Shown: one piece after another, positions 7,146 through 16,112 of the stretch | Numbering within the stretch: the first letter of the stretch is position 1 | How the letters are laid out: each line of letters starts with the position of its first letter | DNA from: an uncultured Eubacteriales bacterium | GTDB lineage: Bacteria; Bacillota; Clostridia; Oscillospirales; Butyricicoccaceae | NCBI GenBank assembly: GCA_900555855.1 | Contig: USML01000037.1 | Span: forward strand, 1-16,563 | DNA: 16,563 nucleotides | Direction of reading: 5' to 3' | Notes under the pieces: model-generated | The model's input: the letters and a program-made list of their open reading frames with translations, nothing else | What the model was told of the DNA's origin: nothing | Databases searched by the model: none | Position numbers and translations under genes: made by a program

Positions 7146-7154
7146 TGATAAAAT
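7146..7154 (+). promoter_or_regulatory. Possible extended -10 promoter of addBA
   Basis: TGATAAAAT at 7146-7154 fits an extended -10 element (TG, one base, TAAAAT) 27 bases before the addB ATG. No good -35 is visible 16-18 bases upstream (GTGCCA at 7126-7131 is poor), so the call rests on the -10 alone. Confidence 0.4.
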
Positions 7155-7181
7155 AGCAAAAAAGACTCAGGAGGAGAACGC

Positions 7182-10100
7182 ATGCTGACCCTATGGACCT
7201 ATGCTCCCGGCAGGGACGGAAGACAGGCGCTGCTGGATCGGATCCGATCCCGGGCACAGCGCGGACTGCGCTCGCTGCTGCTGGTGCCGGAAAGCGGCTC
7301 CCACCAGATGGAGCGGGCGCTTCTGGCCTGCTGCGGCAACCGGGCGGGAGAATATGCCCAGGTGACCACCTTCAGCAAGCTGACGGACGATGTTCTGGAG
7401 GCGGTGGGCTTCGGCGCGGTGACCATGGACGCCGGCGGACAGGTCCTCACCATGCACCGGGCGCTGACGGCGGTGCGCTCCGCGCTGCAGTATTACCGGA
7501 AGGCGGGCCGGCCTCAGCTTACGGAAAAGCTGTTGGAGGCGGTAAAGGAGCTGCAGGCCTGCTCCGTTTCGGCAGAGATGCTGCTGCAGGCGGAGAAAAT
7601 GTCACCCAAGCTGCACGATCTCGGGCTGATCTACGCCCAATACATGGCGTTTTGTCAAAACGGGCCGCTGGATCCCTCCGCGCGGATCGATCTGGCTGCG
7701 GCCCGGCTGGCGGAGAGCGGCCTTGTGCGGGAGACGGAGTTGTGCATTCTGGGCTTCGAGGGCTTCACGGCTCAGAAATATGCCATGCTGGAAGCGCTTT
7801 TGCAGGCGGCGGAGGGGGTGACGGCGGCGCTGCAGCTGGGCAAAGACCGGCTGATCTACGGAGAGCAGCGCAAGACCATCCAGCGGCTGCAGCGCATGGC
7901 GGCCCGCTGCGGCGTGGAGACGGTCCAGCAGGCGCTTTCGCCGGATCCAGCGGGAAAGGATCCCGTCATTGGGGCGCTGGGAGAAGCGCTGTTTGACCAT
8001 GGATCCGCTGGCTGGAAGGACTGTAATGCCGTCAGCCTTTACGAGGTTTCCGGGACGAACGAGGAGTGTGAGCTGGCCGCCGCTCTGCTGCGGCAGAAGG
8101 CTCTTTCCGGCGTCCGGCTGCGGGAGATGGCCGTGGTGTGCGGCGATCTGGAGCAATACGGCCCGCTGCTGGCTGCGGCCTTTGAAAAATATGAGATCCC
8201 GCTGTTTCTCAGCGAAAAGACCGATCTGCTGCAAAAGCCGGCGCTGGCGGCGGCGCTGGGCGCGCTGGAAGCGCTGGAGGACGGACTGTCCTTCGAAAGC
8301 GTGATCGCCTGGCTGCGCTGCGGCCTGTGCGGCATACCGCGGGACGGGCTGGACCGGCTGGAGAATTATTGCTTTCAGTGGCAGATCCGGGGCCAGCGCT
8401 GGCTGGAGCCCTTTACCGCGCCCACCTGCGGCTATGGGCTCCCGGCCCGGGACGAGACGGAACGGCTGGCTGCGCTGGAAGCGCTCCGCAGCAGGATCGC
8501 AGCCTGGCTGGGGCCGTTCCGTCAGGCGCTGGCAAAGGCAAAAACGGGGGGCCAGTTTGCCGCCGCGCTGCAGGAGCATTATGAACAGATCTGCCTGGAG
8601 GAACACTTGGAGGATCGCTGTAAAGCGCTTCAGCTTGCAGGCTTTGGCCGGGAAGCCGCAGAGACGGCGCAGCTGTATCAGATCCTGCAGAACGCGCTGG
8701 AGCAGTTTTCTGCGGCGCTGGAGCAGGAGCCCATGGACCGGCGGGAGTTTCTCAAGCTGCTGAAGCTGGTGCTGCGGCAGTATGATGTTTCCGCGATCCC
8801 GCCCTCGCTGGACAGCGTCCTGGCGGTCTCCTTTGAGCGTCTGCCGGAGGAACGGCTGCGCCATGTGGTCATCGTGGGCGGACAGGAGGGCGTCTTCCCG
8901 CCGGAAAAGCCCAGCCTGAGCATCCTTGGCGAGGGAGACCGGGCCGCGCTGGAACGCCTGGGCATCGAACTGACCCAAAAGGCGGAGGAGCGGGCCTGGC
9001 AGCAGCAGTGCTGCGCGGCAAGGGCGGTATCTGCGCCGGCGGAAAGCCTTGCGGTGACCTGTCCCCGCCGTCTGCCGGACGGCTCCCCCTGCCGGCAAAG
9101 CTATCTTTTCCGCCGGATCGCCCAGCTTTGCAGCATCACGCCCGAGCAGGAGGAAACCTTGGAGCAGCTGCGTCTGACGGCGAAGGAACCGTTGATGGAA
9201 ACAGCGTGTAAAGCAAATGAGCTTTCCCCCTCCCCTGTGGAAAAGGCGGCGCTTTCCGCGCTGACAGTCTGGCCGGAGCGGGCGGCGTTTCTGCAAAGTC
9301 TCCGGGCCTATGACTGCGCGCCCCGGGGCCCGGTGCATGATCCGGCGCTGGTGCGGCAGCTTTACGGAAGCCAGCTGAATATGACCGCATCCCGGCTGGA
9401 AAAGGTCTCCACCTGCCGATTCTCCTATTTTATGCAGTATGGCCTGAAGGCCCAGCCCCGGCGGCAGGCCCGCTTCGGCGCGCCGGAGATCGGGACCTTT
9501 GTGCATTATGTGATGGAGCATACCGTGCGGGAGCTTTGCAATATGCCAGACGCCGTCCCGGAGGCCGTGGCCGCAAAATATGTGAATGATTATCTGGAAA
9601 ACCATCTTCCGCCGGGGCCGCGTTCCGCCCGCTTTCTGGCGCTTTTCGCAGAAGCGGGAAGGATGGTCTGCCAGATCGCCGGAAATGTATGGGAGGAGAT
9701 CCAGGCCGGCGCCTTCCGCCCGGTGTGCTTTGAGCTGAACTTCAGCCGGAACCATGGAGACCTGCCGCCGCTGACGCTGCAGGAGGGCGGCGTCATGCTC
9801 TCCGTCAGCGGAAAGATCGACCGGGTGGATGGTTATATCCGCGGCAATACGCTCTACCTGAAGGTCGTGGACTATAAGACGGGGAAAAAGGAATTCCGGC
9901 TCTCCGATGTGCTTTACGGGCTGAATCTGCAGATGTTCCTTTATCTGATGATGCTCAAGCAGAGCGGCCCCGCCGCGCTGGACAGCTTTTCCGGCTGCGG
10001 CGGCGTGCAGCGGACGGAGCCCTGCGGCGCGCTGTATGTCCCGGCGAAGACGCCCTATCTTTTCCGTGAGCCGGGGGAGACGGACGAAAAATTCCAGAGC

Positions 10101-10538
10101 CGGCTGGATCAGGAGCTGCGGCGCATCGGGCTGGTGCGGGACGACGGAGACCTTCTGGAAGCCATGGAACACGGCGGGCGGTTCCGCTTTTTGCCGGTGT
10201 CCCTGAAAAAGGACGGCTCCTTTGGCGAGCGGTCCTCTCTGGTCTCGGCGCTGCAGCTGAACGGACTGCTGCACAAGACGGAAGAGACCCTCCGGCGGAT
10301 CGCCCGGCAGATCAGCGCCGGCGATATCGAAGCGGATCCCTACCGGATCAACTGGAAGGAAAACGCCTGCAAGTTCTGCGATTTCCGGGCGGCCTGCCAT
10401 TTTGATACCACCATGGAAAAGGACTGCCTGCGCTATCTTCCCAAGCTGGAAGAAAAGGCGGTCCGGGAGCTGCTGGAAAAAGAGGAAGAGGAACGGCTCC
10501 GCCGGAACGGGCCGGAGGGAGAGGAGGAATGGCTGTGA
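7182..10538 (+). CDS. addB: ATP-dependent helicase/nuclease subunit B
   Basis: A 1118-aa AddB, near the family's usual ~1150 aa. With AddA it forms the helicase-nuclease that resects double-strand breaks and loads recombination at Chi-like sites. The N-terminal helicase-like domain is degenerate: where many AddB proteins have a Walker A loop, this one reads Gly-Arg-Asp-Gly-Arg-Gln (about 10-15), without Gly-Lys-Thr. The C-terminal RecB-family nuclease is intact, with Asp880 in Lys-Ile-Asp-Arg-Val-Asp and Asp897/Lys899 in Val-Val-Asp-Tyr-Lys-Thr-Gly. Cys745 together with Cys1063, Cys1066 and Cys1072 (C-x2-C-x5-C) fits the 4Fe-4S cluster that pins this domain. The ATG at 7182 is preceded by AGGAGG (7169-7174), 7 bases away. 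It overlaps addA, in the usual addB-addA order. Confidence 0.95.
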   Translation: MLTLWTYAPGRDGRQALLDRIRSRAQRGLRSLLLVPESGSHQMERALLACCGNRAGEYAQVTTFSKLTDDVLEAVGFGAVTMDAGGQVLTMHRALTAVRSALQYYRKAGRPQLTEKLLEAVKELQACSVSAEMLLQAEKMSPKLHDLGLIYAQYMAFCQNGPLDPSARIDLAAARLAESGLVRETELCILGFEGFTAQKYAMLEALLQAAEGVTAALQLGKDRLIYGEQRKTIQRLQRMAARCGVETVQQALSPDPAGKDPVIGALGEALFDHGSAGWKDCNAVSLYEVSGTNEECELAAALLRQKALSGVRLREMAVVCGDLEQYGPLLAAAFEKYEIPLFLSEKTDLLQKPALAAALGALEALEDGLSFESVIAWLRCGLCGIPRDGLDRLENYCFQWQIRGQRWLEPFTAPTCGYGLPARDETERLAALEALRSRIAAWLGPFRQALAKAKTGGQFAAALQEHYEQICLEEHLEDRCKALQLAGFGREAAETAQLYQILQNALEQFSAALEQEPMDRREFLKLLKLVLRQYDVSAIPPSLDSVLAVSFERLPEERLRHVVIVGGQEGVFPPEKPSLSILGEGDRAALERLGIELTQKAEERAWQQQCCAARAVSAPAESLAVTCPRRLPDGSPCRQSYLFRRIAQLCSITPEQEETLEQLRLTAKEPLMETACKANELSPSPVEKAALSALTVWPERAAFLQSLRAYDCAPRGPVHDPALVRQLYGSQLNMTASRLEKVSTCRFSYFMQYGLKAQPRRQARFGAPEIGTFVHYVMEHTVRELCNMPDAVPEAVAAKYVNDYLENHLPPGPRSARFLALFAEAGRMVCQIAGNVWEEIQAGAFRPVCFELNFSRNHGDLPPLTLQEGGVMLSVSGKIDRVDGYIRGNTLYLKVVDYKTGKKEFRLSDVLYGLNLQMFLYLMMLKQSGPAALDSFSGCGGVQRTEPCGALYVPAKTPYLFREPGETDEKFQSRLDQELRRIGLVRDDGDLLEAMEHGGRFRFLPVSLKKDGSFGERSSLVSALQLNGLLHKTEETLRRIARQISAGDIEADPYRINWKENACKFCDFRAACHFDTTMEKDCLRYLPKLEEKAVRELLEKEEEERLRRNGPEGEEEWL

Positions 10539-13500
10539 GCCAGGTAACATGGACGGCGCAGCAGCAGGCTGCGATCCGGAGCAGAAACGGCAGTCTCATC
10601 GTCTCTGCCGCGGCAGGCTCCGGCAAGACTGCGGTATTGGTGCAGCGGGTATTGGAATGGATCACCGATCCCAAAGACCCCTGCGGGATCGACGAGCTTC
10701 TGGTGGTGACCTTCACCAACGCCGCCGCAGCGGAAATGCGCTCCAAGATCAGCGACGAGCTTCACCGCAGACTGGCAGAGCGGCCGGAGGACAGCGGCCT
10801 GCGGCGGCAGCTGGCCCTTTTGGGGAGCAGCCGGATCCAGACGGTCCATTCCTTCTGCCAGAGCCTGCTGCGGGAGCATTTTTCCCTCTGCGGCGTGGAT
10901 CCGGATTTCCGTCTGGCCGACGAGACCCAGTGCGCCCTGCTGAAGGAGCAGGCGCTCTCCGCGGTGCTGGAGCAGGCCTATGCCCGGGGCGAGACGGATT
11001 TCCGCGCCCTCTGCGACAGCCTGACGGAGGGCCGGTCGGATGAAAAGCTGGGAGAAACGGTGCTGGCGCTGTATGAGCGTTTGCGCAGCCATCCCGCGCC
11101 GGAGCGGATGCTGGCGCTGCTGCCGGAGCTCTGCGCCGCCGGGCCGGAGGGCAGCGGCTGGGGCAAATATCTGCAGGCCGCCGCCGCTTCCCGGCTGGAA
11201 TATGAGCTTTCCGCGCTGGAACGGATCTGCGCGGAAGCGGAGACCGTGCCGGAGGTCTGGGAAAAATACCGCGCCACGCTGGAACAGTACCGGTCCTTTG
11301 GCCTGCGTCTGCAGGAAAGCATCCGGCAGGGCTGGGACGCGGCCTGTGCCTGTCTGGAAACCTTTGACAAGGGCCGGCTGACGCCCTGCCGCTATGAGGA
11401 CAAGGCGTTTGTGGCGCGGATCAAGGCCGGGAAGGACCGGTTTGCCGCGCTGGTGCCGCTGCTGAAAAAGGAGATCTATTTCAGCGATGTGCGCCGGACG
11501 CTGGCAGAGGGCCGGGAGAGCCGCCCCATGGCGGAAGCGCTTTGCCGCCTGACCCAGCAGTTCACGGAGCAGTATCAGGCGCTGAAGCGGCAGAAAAACC
11601 TGCTGGACTTCAGCGATCTGGAGCATCTTGCCCTCCACCTTCTGCAGGCGGAGGACGGCGGCCCCTCGCCGCTGGCGGCGGAGCTGCGGCAGGGGATCCG
11701 GGAGCTGCTGGTAGACGAATATCAGGATACCAATGAGATCCAGGAGCAGATCTTTAACGCCCTGCGGCAGGCGGGGGACAGCGCCTTTTTCGTGGGCGAT
11801 GTGAAGCAGAGCATCTATGGCTTCCGTCTGGCGGATCCGGACATATTTCTGGATCGCTATCTGTCCTCAGAGCCCTATGAAACGGCCTGCGGCAGCCGGA
11901 AAAGGCTGGCGCTGAACCAGAACTTCCGCTCCCGGCAGGAGGTCCTGGAGCTTTGCAATTATTGCTTTTCCCGGCTGATTACCCGGGAGTTCGGCGGCGT
12001 GGATTACGATGAAGAGCAGCGGCTCCGCTGCACGGATCAGCCGGGCTGCCAGCCTTCGGAGGTCCTGCTGCTGGACTGCGGCGAAAAATCCGGCGAGGAG
12101 GAGGAGCGGCGCGGCGTTCTGGAAGCCCGCCTGACGGCAAAGCGGGTGAAGCGGCTGCTGGCAGAGGAGACCGTGACGGAAAAGGACGGGACCGTCCGGG
12201 CGGCCAGACCGGAGGATGTGGCCATCCTGCTCAGCTCTTTTTCCAATAAGGCGCCGATCTTTCAAAAGGCGCTGCTGCAGGAAAAGCTCCCCTGCGGCGG
12301 CAGCGGCGGCGCGTTTTTCGGGACGGTGGAGGTCTCGGTGATGCTTTCGCTGCTGCGGCTGATCTGGAACCGGCGGCAGGATATCCCGCTGGTCTCCGTG
12401 CTGCGCTCGCCGCTGTATCTGGCTTCGCCGGATCTGCTGGCAAAGCTGCGGCTGGCGGCGGGCGAGGGCGACCTGATCGACGGCCTGAACGCGCTGGCGG
12501 CGTCGGAGCTGCTGTGCGCCCGGCTGCTGCTGGATCTGGAGCGCTATTCGGAAAGCGCCAGAGAGCGGCCCCTTTCTGCGCTGATCCGGCAGATCTACAG
12601 CCTGACCGGGGCGGAAAGCGTGTTTGGCGCGCTGGATCAGGGCCCGGCCCGGGTGCGCAACCTGAGCCGGCTTTTGGAGCTGGCCCGGCCCTTTGACGGC
12701 GCTTCCGGCGGGCTGGGGGCCTTTTTGCAGTGGATGGATCAAAAGCTGGCGGAGGACAAGGATCTGGATCCTCCGGAGGGAGAGCGCACCGGCGTTCAGC
12801 TCATGAGCATCCACCGGTCCAAGGGGCTGGAATATCCCTTTGTTATCGTTCCGGATCTTTCCAAGCAGTTCAATCAGGAGGACCTGAGAAAGCCGGTGAT
12901 GTTCCATCCGAATCTGGGCCTGGGCTTCCGGCTCCGCCGCCCGGCGGAGCACGCCGAATACCGGACGCAGCTGCGGCAGGCTATTGTGATCTATACCCGG
13001 GGAGAGCTGCGGAGCGAGGAGCTGCGCAAGCTTTATGTGGCAATGACCAGGGCCCGGCAGAAGCTGATCCTGGTGATGTCCGGCGGCAAGCTTGCGGAGC
13101 AGGTGCAGAGGATCGCCCGGGAGAGCGGCGGCGCACCGGCCCCGGCCTGGCTGGCGGCGCAGGATAATGCCATGAACTGGCTGCTGGCAGCGCTTTTGAC
13201 GCATCCTGCCGGCGGCGCGCTGCGGGCGCTTTGCCCGGAAAGCTTCCCTCTGGGAAAGGACGCCGCGGCAGAGCGGCTGGTCTGCCGGGTCTACCGGCCG
13301 GATCAGTTGGAGGAGATCTGCCCGGAGGGCGGCGCAGCGCCGCTCCGCAGCCCGGAAAACGAAGCGGCGCAGGGGCCGGAGCCGGAAGCGCTGGATGCGC
13401 TGGCGGCCAAAAGCAGGGTGCATTATGCCCATCTGGCCGCGGCGGCGCTGCCCTCCAAGCTGACGCCCACCGGCCTGAAAAAGCTCATCCCGGAGACCGG

Positions 13501-14083
13501 CGAGATCTTCGGCGCGCCGGAACGGCCCATGGCGCGGGATCATCACCCTTCGCCGCTGCGCCGGCCGGATCTCAAAGCCGCGGCCCGGGGAACGGCCATG
13601 CACAGGCTCCTGTGCCGGGCGGAGCTGCGGGAATGTCAGACAGTGGAAGGCGTGCTGCGGCAGGCGGCGCTGCTGCGGCAGAAGGGCTTTTTGACGGAGG
13701 AGCAGGAGGGCCTGCTTCTGCCGGAGCCTGTGGCTGCCTTTGCCCGGTCCCAGCTGGCAAAGAGAATGGAACAGGCCGGGCGCGTCCTGCGGGAATATGA
13801 GTTCAGCGTCCTGCTGGATGCAGACACGCTGCTGGAAAACGGCCCCGCCGGGGAGCAGATCCTGTTGAACGGCGCCATGGATCTGGTGCTCTTTGAGGAG
13901 CAGGGCCTGACCATCGTGGACTTCAAAACAGACCGGATGACGCCCGGCCAGGAGGAGGCCCGGGCCGGGGAGCACGCGCTGCAGCTCTCCCTTTATCAAA
14001 AAGCGGCGGAAGCGGTCTTTGGCCGGCCCGTGGCGGAAAAATGGGTCTGGTTTTTGCGGACGGGCAAGGGCGTCCTTCTGTAA
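10529..14083 (+). CDS. addA: ATP-dependent helicase/nuclease subunit A
   Basis: A 1184-aa AddA (B. subtilis about 1230 aa), the motor and second nuclease of AddAB. UvrD-type SF1A motifs appear in order: Q-motif Trp-Thr-Ala-Gln-Gln-Gln (8-13); Walker A Ala-Gly-Ser-Gly-Lys-Thr with Lys33; motif Ia Val-Val-Thr-Phe-Thr-Asn; Walker B Val-Asp-Glu-Tyr-Gln-Asp with Asp396/Glu397; motif III Gly-Asp-Val-Lys-Gln-Ser-Ile-Tyr; motif IV Asn-Phe-Arg-Ser-Arg; motif V Ser-Ile-His-Arg-Ser-Lys-Gly-Leu-Glu; and motif VI Tyr-Val-Ala-Met-Thr-Arg-Ala-Arg. The C-terminal nuclease has Asp1118 and Asp1131-Phe-Lys1133. The start is ambiguous. ATG 10529 would use GGAGGG at 10514-10519. GTG 10535, overlapping the addB stop as GTGA, has GGAGG (10523-10527) at an ideal 7-base spacing. 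The enzyme looks fully active. Confidence 0.96.
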   Translation: MAVSQVTWTAQQQAAIRSRNGSLIVSAAAGSGKTAVLVQRVLEWITDPKDPCGIDELLVVTFTNAAAAEMRSKISDELHRRLAERPEDSGLRRQLALLGSSRIQTVHSFCQSLLREHFSLCGVDPDFRLADETQCALLKEQALSAVLEQAYARGETDFRALCDSLTEGRSDEKLGETVLALYERLRSHPAPERMLALLPELCAAGPEGSGWGKYLQAAAASRLEYELSALERICAEAETVPEVWEKYRATLEQYRSFGLRLQESIRQGWDAACACLETFDKGRLTPCRYEDKAFVARIKAGKDRFAALVPLLKKEIYFSDVRRTLAEGRESRPMAEALCRLTQQFTEQYQALKRQKNLLDFSDLEHLALHLLQAEDGGPSPLAAELRQGIRELLVDEYQDTNEIQEQIFNALRQAGDSAFFVGDVKQSIYGFRLADPDIFLDRYLSSEPYETACGSRKRLALNQNFRSRQEVLELCNYCFSRLITREFGGVDYDEEQRLRCTDQPGCQPSEVLLLDCGEKSGEEEERRGVLEARLTAKRVKRLLAEETVTEKDGTVRAARPEDVAILLSSFSNKAPIFQKALLQEKLPCGGSGGAFFGTVEVSVMLSLLRLIWNRRQDIPLVSVLRSPLYLASPDLLAKLRLAAGEGDLIDGLNALAASELLCARLLLDLERYSESARERPLSALIRQIYSLTGAESVFGALDQGPARVRNLSRLLELARPFDGASGGLGAFLQWMDQKLAEDKDLDPPEGERTGVQLMSIHRSKGLEYPFVIVPDLSKQFNQEDLRKPVMFHPNLGLGFRLRRPAEHAEYRTQLRQAIVIYTRGELRSEELRKLYVAMTRARQKLILVMSGGKLAEQVQRIARESGGAPAPAWLAAQDNAMNWLLAALLTHPAGGALRALCPESFPLGKDAAAERLVCRVYRPDQLEEICPEGGAAPLRSPENEAAQGPEPEALDALAAKSRVHYAHLAAAALPSKLTPTGLKKLIPETGEIFGAPERPMARDHHPSPLRRPDLKAAARGTAMHRLLCRAELRECQTVEGVLRQAALLRQKGFLTEEQEGLLLPEPVAAFARSQLAKRMEQAGRVLREYEFSVLLDADTLLENGPAGEQILLNGAMDLVLFEEQGLTIVDFKTDRMTPGQEEARAGEHALQLSLYQKAAEAVFGRPVAEKWVWFLRTGKGVLL

Positions 14084-14105
14084 TACCGCAGCTTCATAAA
14101 AACAG

Positions 14106-14153
14106 AAAAGGACAGCGTCTGCAGAGCTTCCTGCGGACGCTGTCCTTTTCCTT
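14106..14153. terminator. Bidirectional terminator between addA and yigZ
   Basis: A 19-bp stem (14106-14124 with 14131-14149, one T-G wobble) has a 6-base loop. T-rich sequence follows on the plus strand (TTTTCCTTTTCTTT) and on the minus strand (CTTTTCTGTTTTT). It sits between the converging addA and yigZ stops and serves both. Confidence 0.93.
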
Positions 14154-14163
14154 TTCTTTCAAT

Positions 14164-14787
14164 TCAAAGCCTTTTCGCCACCCATTCCTCGCCGTCGGGA
14201 ATGGGCCGGAGCCTGCCGGCGGTGAGCTCGGAAAGCTGCGCGGAAAGGGCGGGCAGCCGCTCGGCCGGCAGCGCCGCCGTCAGCTCCACAGAGGCGCCGA
14301 ACACAGCGCCGGTCTCCTCCGCCTCAAACAGCGGAAGCTGCCGCCGGACCTGCTCCAGCAGGGGATAGGGGCAGTCCAGCCGGATGCGGGCAAAGGGCTG
14401 CATCATGGCCTGTCCCGCGGCGTCCAGCGCCAGCTTGCAGGTGTGGCTGTAGGCCCGGACGAGACCGCCCGCCCCCAGCAGCGTCCCGCCGAAATACCGG
14501 GTGGTGACGCACATCACATCGAACACCGCTTCCTTCTTGAGCACATCCAGCGTGGGCATGCCGGAGGTCCCCTGCGGCTCGCCGTCGTCGGAAAATCGCA
14601 TGACCCCGTTCTGCAGCACATAGGCATAGACATTGTGGCTGGCGTCCCAATAGGTCTTGCGCACGGCGGCCAGGATGTCCTGTGCCTGCTCCGGCGTCTG
14701 AATTTTATAGATATGGCCGATGAAGCGGGATTTTTTCTCGACGAATTCCACCTCCGCCTCCTGCCAGGGGACCTTAAAATTCTTCAT
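14164..14787 (-). CDS. yigZ: YigZ/IMPACT (UPF0029) family protein
   Basis: A 207-aa protein of the YigZ/IMPACT family. The N-terminal Impact domain (about 1-125) has Ser-Arg-Phe-Ile-Gly (20-24), Ala-Ser-His-Asn-Val-Tyr-Ala-Tyr (49-56) and the signature Asp-Asp-Gly-Glu-Pro-Gln-Gly-Thr-Ser-Gly (67-76), then Arg-Tyr-Phe-Gly-Gly-Thr-Leu-Leu-Gly-Ala-Gly-Gly-Leu (97-109). A DUF1949-type alpha/beta domain (about 135-200) follows. The bacterial role is not settled; eukaryotic IMPACT modulates the GCN2 stress kinase, and a translation-related role is suggested here by coupling to hflX. The ATG at 14787 has AAAGGAG (14793-14799) 5 bases upstream and overlaps the hflX 3' end by 14 bases. The frame is open further upstream, but only as a shadow of hflX. 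Confidence 0.92.
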   Translation of the reverse strand: MKNFKVPWQEAEVEFVEKKSRFIGHIYKIQTPEQAQDILAAVRKTYWDASHNVYAYVLQNGVMRFSDDGEPQGTSGMPTLDVLKKEAVFDVMCVTTRYFGGTLLGAGGLVRAYSHTCKLALDAAGQAMMQPFARIRLDCPYPLLEQVRRQLPLFEAEETGAVFGASVELTAALPAERLPALSAQLSELTAGRLRPIPDGEEWVAKRL

Positions 14788-16081
14788 GCTTTCTCCTTTG
14801 CTCCGGCGGGAGCACCTCCTGCAGCCGGCCGAAGACCTTTTCGTCCACGACGGCCTCCACATGGATGCCCGTCTCCACATAATCCGCCCGGCGCACATTG
14901 GCCGCCCGGTAAAGATAATCCAGCAGCTGCGCCTGGGCATAGGGAAGGACAAAGTCCACCGTGTGCAGGTTTTCGCCCAGCACCTGACAGATCCGGTCCA
15001 CCAGCTGCTCCAGCCCCAGCCCCTTCAGGGCAGAGCAGAAGAGCGCGCCGGATTCCCGAGGCAGCTGATCCTCCCGCAGCCGGTCGGCCTTGTTGAAGAT
15101 CAGGATGCGGGGCGTTTTTTCCGCGCCCAGCTGGGAGATCAGCTCCTCCACCACATGGCTCTGCAGCCGCCACTGCTCGTCGCTGGCGTCTACCACATGG
15201 AGCAGCACATCCGCATAGGTCAGCTCCTCCAGCGTGGAGCGGAAGGCGTCGATCAGATGATGCGGCAGCTTGCGGATAAAGCCCACCGTGTCGGAAAACA
15301 GAAGGTCGCCCATCTGCTGGGTGTGCAGCAGGCGGGTGGTGGGGTCCAGCGTGTCAAACAGCCGGTCTGCCGCATGGACCTCCGCGCCGGTGAGGGCGTT
15401 GAGCAGGGTGGATTTGCCCGCATTGGTGTAGCCCACGATGCAGATCAGCGGGATCTCGTTCTTTTCCCGCTTGCTGCGCTGGGTGGCCCGGACCCGCTGC
15501 AGGTCGCGGATGTCCTCCTGCAGACGCTGGATCTTGCGGCGGATGTGCCGCCGGTCGGTCTCCAGCTGGGTCTCGCCGGGGCCGCGGGTGCCGATGGGGG
15601 AGGAGCCGCCGGAGGCCGTCTGCCGGACCAGATGGGTCCACATACCCGTGAGCCGGGGCAGCAGGTATTGATACTGGGCGAGCTCCACCTGCAGCTTGCC
15701 CTCCGCCGTCCGGGCCCGGTCGGCAAAAATATCCAGGATCAGACCGCTGCGGTCGATGACCCGGCAGGAAAGCGCCTCCTCCAGCGCCCGGCTCTGGGAG
15801 GGAGAAAGCTCGTTGTCAACGATGGTCAGGTCGATCTCGTTTGCGGCGATGAGCTCCTTCAGCTCCGCCGCCTTGCCTTCGCCGATGAAGGTGTGGGGAT
15901 CGGGGGTGTGCTTGTTCTGCATGGCGGTCATGACGGTCTCGCCGCCGGCGGTCTTTACCAGCTCGGCCAGCTCCGCCATGGTGATCTCGTCGGAGTTTTC
16001 AAAATCCGCAGTGCTGTTGCAGGCCAGGCCCACCAAAAGGCACCGGCCGCGTACATTTTCCCGCTTATCCAGCATACTCAT
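14774..16081 (-). CDS. hflX: GTPase HflX
   Basis: A 435-aa HflX, a ribosome-associated GTPase known to split stalled or hibernating 70S ribosomes under stress. The N-terminal domain (1-150) includes Phe-Ile-Gly-Glu-Gly-Lys (65-70) and Asp-Asn-Glu-Leu-Ser-Pro (89-94). The conserved linker Gly-Thr-Arg-Gly-Pro-Gly-Glu-Thr (164-171) and a charged coiled-coil (172-207) follow. The G domain has G1 Gly-Tyr-Thr-Asn-Ala-Gly-Lys-Ser (217-224), G3 Asp-Thr-Val-Gly (264-267), G4 Asn-Lys-Ala-Asp (330-333) and G5 Ser-Ala-Leu (350-352). A C-terminal domain completes it, so the protein looks functional. AGGAGG (16090-16095) lies 8 bases before the ATG at 16081, which favours it over Met3. It is co-transcribed with yigZ and lies just past the rpmE terminator. 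Confidence 0.97.
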   Translation of the reverse strand: MSMLDKRENVRGRCLLVGLACNSTADFENSDEITMAELAELVKTAGGETVMTAMQNKHTPDPHTFIGEGKAAELKELIAANEIDLTIVDNELSPSQSRALEEALSCRVIDRSGLILDIFADRARTAEGKLQVELAQYQYLLPRLTGMWTHLVRQTASGGSSPIGTRGPGETQLETDRRHIRRKIQRLQEDIRDLQRVRATQRSKREKNEIPLICIVGYTNAGKSTLLNALTGAEVHAADRLFDTLDPTTRLLHTQQMGDLLFSDTVGFIRKLPHHLIDAFRSTLEELTYADVLLHVVDASDEQWRLQSHVVEELISQLGAEKTPRILIFNKADRLREDQLPRESGALFCSALKGLGLEQLVDRICQVLGENLHTVDFVLPYAQAQLLDYLYRAANVRRADYVETGIHVEAVVDEKVFGRLQEVLPPEQRRKHEEF

Positions 16082-16112
16082 GGGAAACGCCTCCTGTCGT
16101 GGGTGATAAGCT

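Noticed and set aside
5525..7156. A 543-codon plus-strand frame opposite the GT4-CsaB gene
   Set aside because: It is a shadow of a clearly coding minus-strand gene and runs on through the intergenic promoter region.
7001..7183. A 61-residue N-terminal extension of the GT4-CsaB protein
   Set aside because: It would cross the TTGACC-17-TATAAT promoter and the addB ribosome-binding site. The inner ATG at 7000 has a good GGAGG and begins a typical GT4 N-terminus.
7602..10550. A 982-codon open frame on the minus strand opposite addB
   Set aside because: It is antisense to an unmistakable addB with intact motifs. Its translation is rich in Arg, Gln, Leu and Pro with no recognisable domain. Long antisense frames are expected in GC-rich DNA with this codon bias.
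11867..13999. A 710-codon open frame on the minus strand opposite addA
   Set aside because: Same reason: antisense to conserved helicase motifs, low-complexity Gln/Arg/Pro translation, and no convincing ribosome-binding site.
14788..14952. A 55-residue N-terminal extension of YigZ
   Set aside because: It lies entirely within hflX coding sequence and is Arg/Ser/Cys-rich. The inner ATG has a good ribosome-binding site and starts where the family starts.
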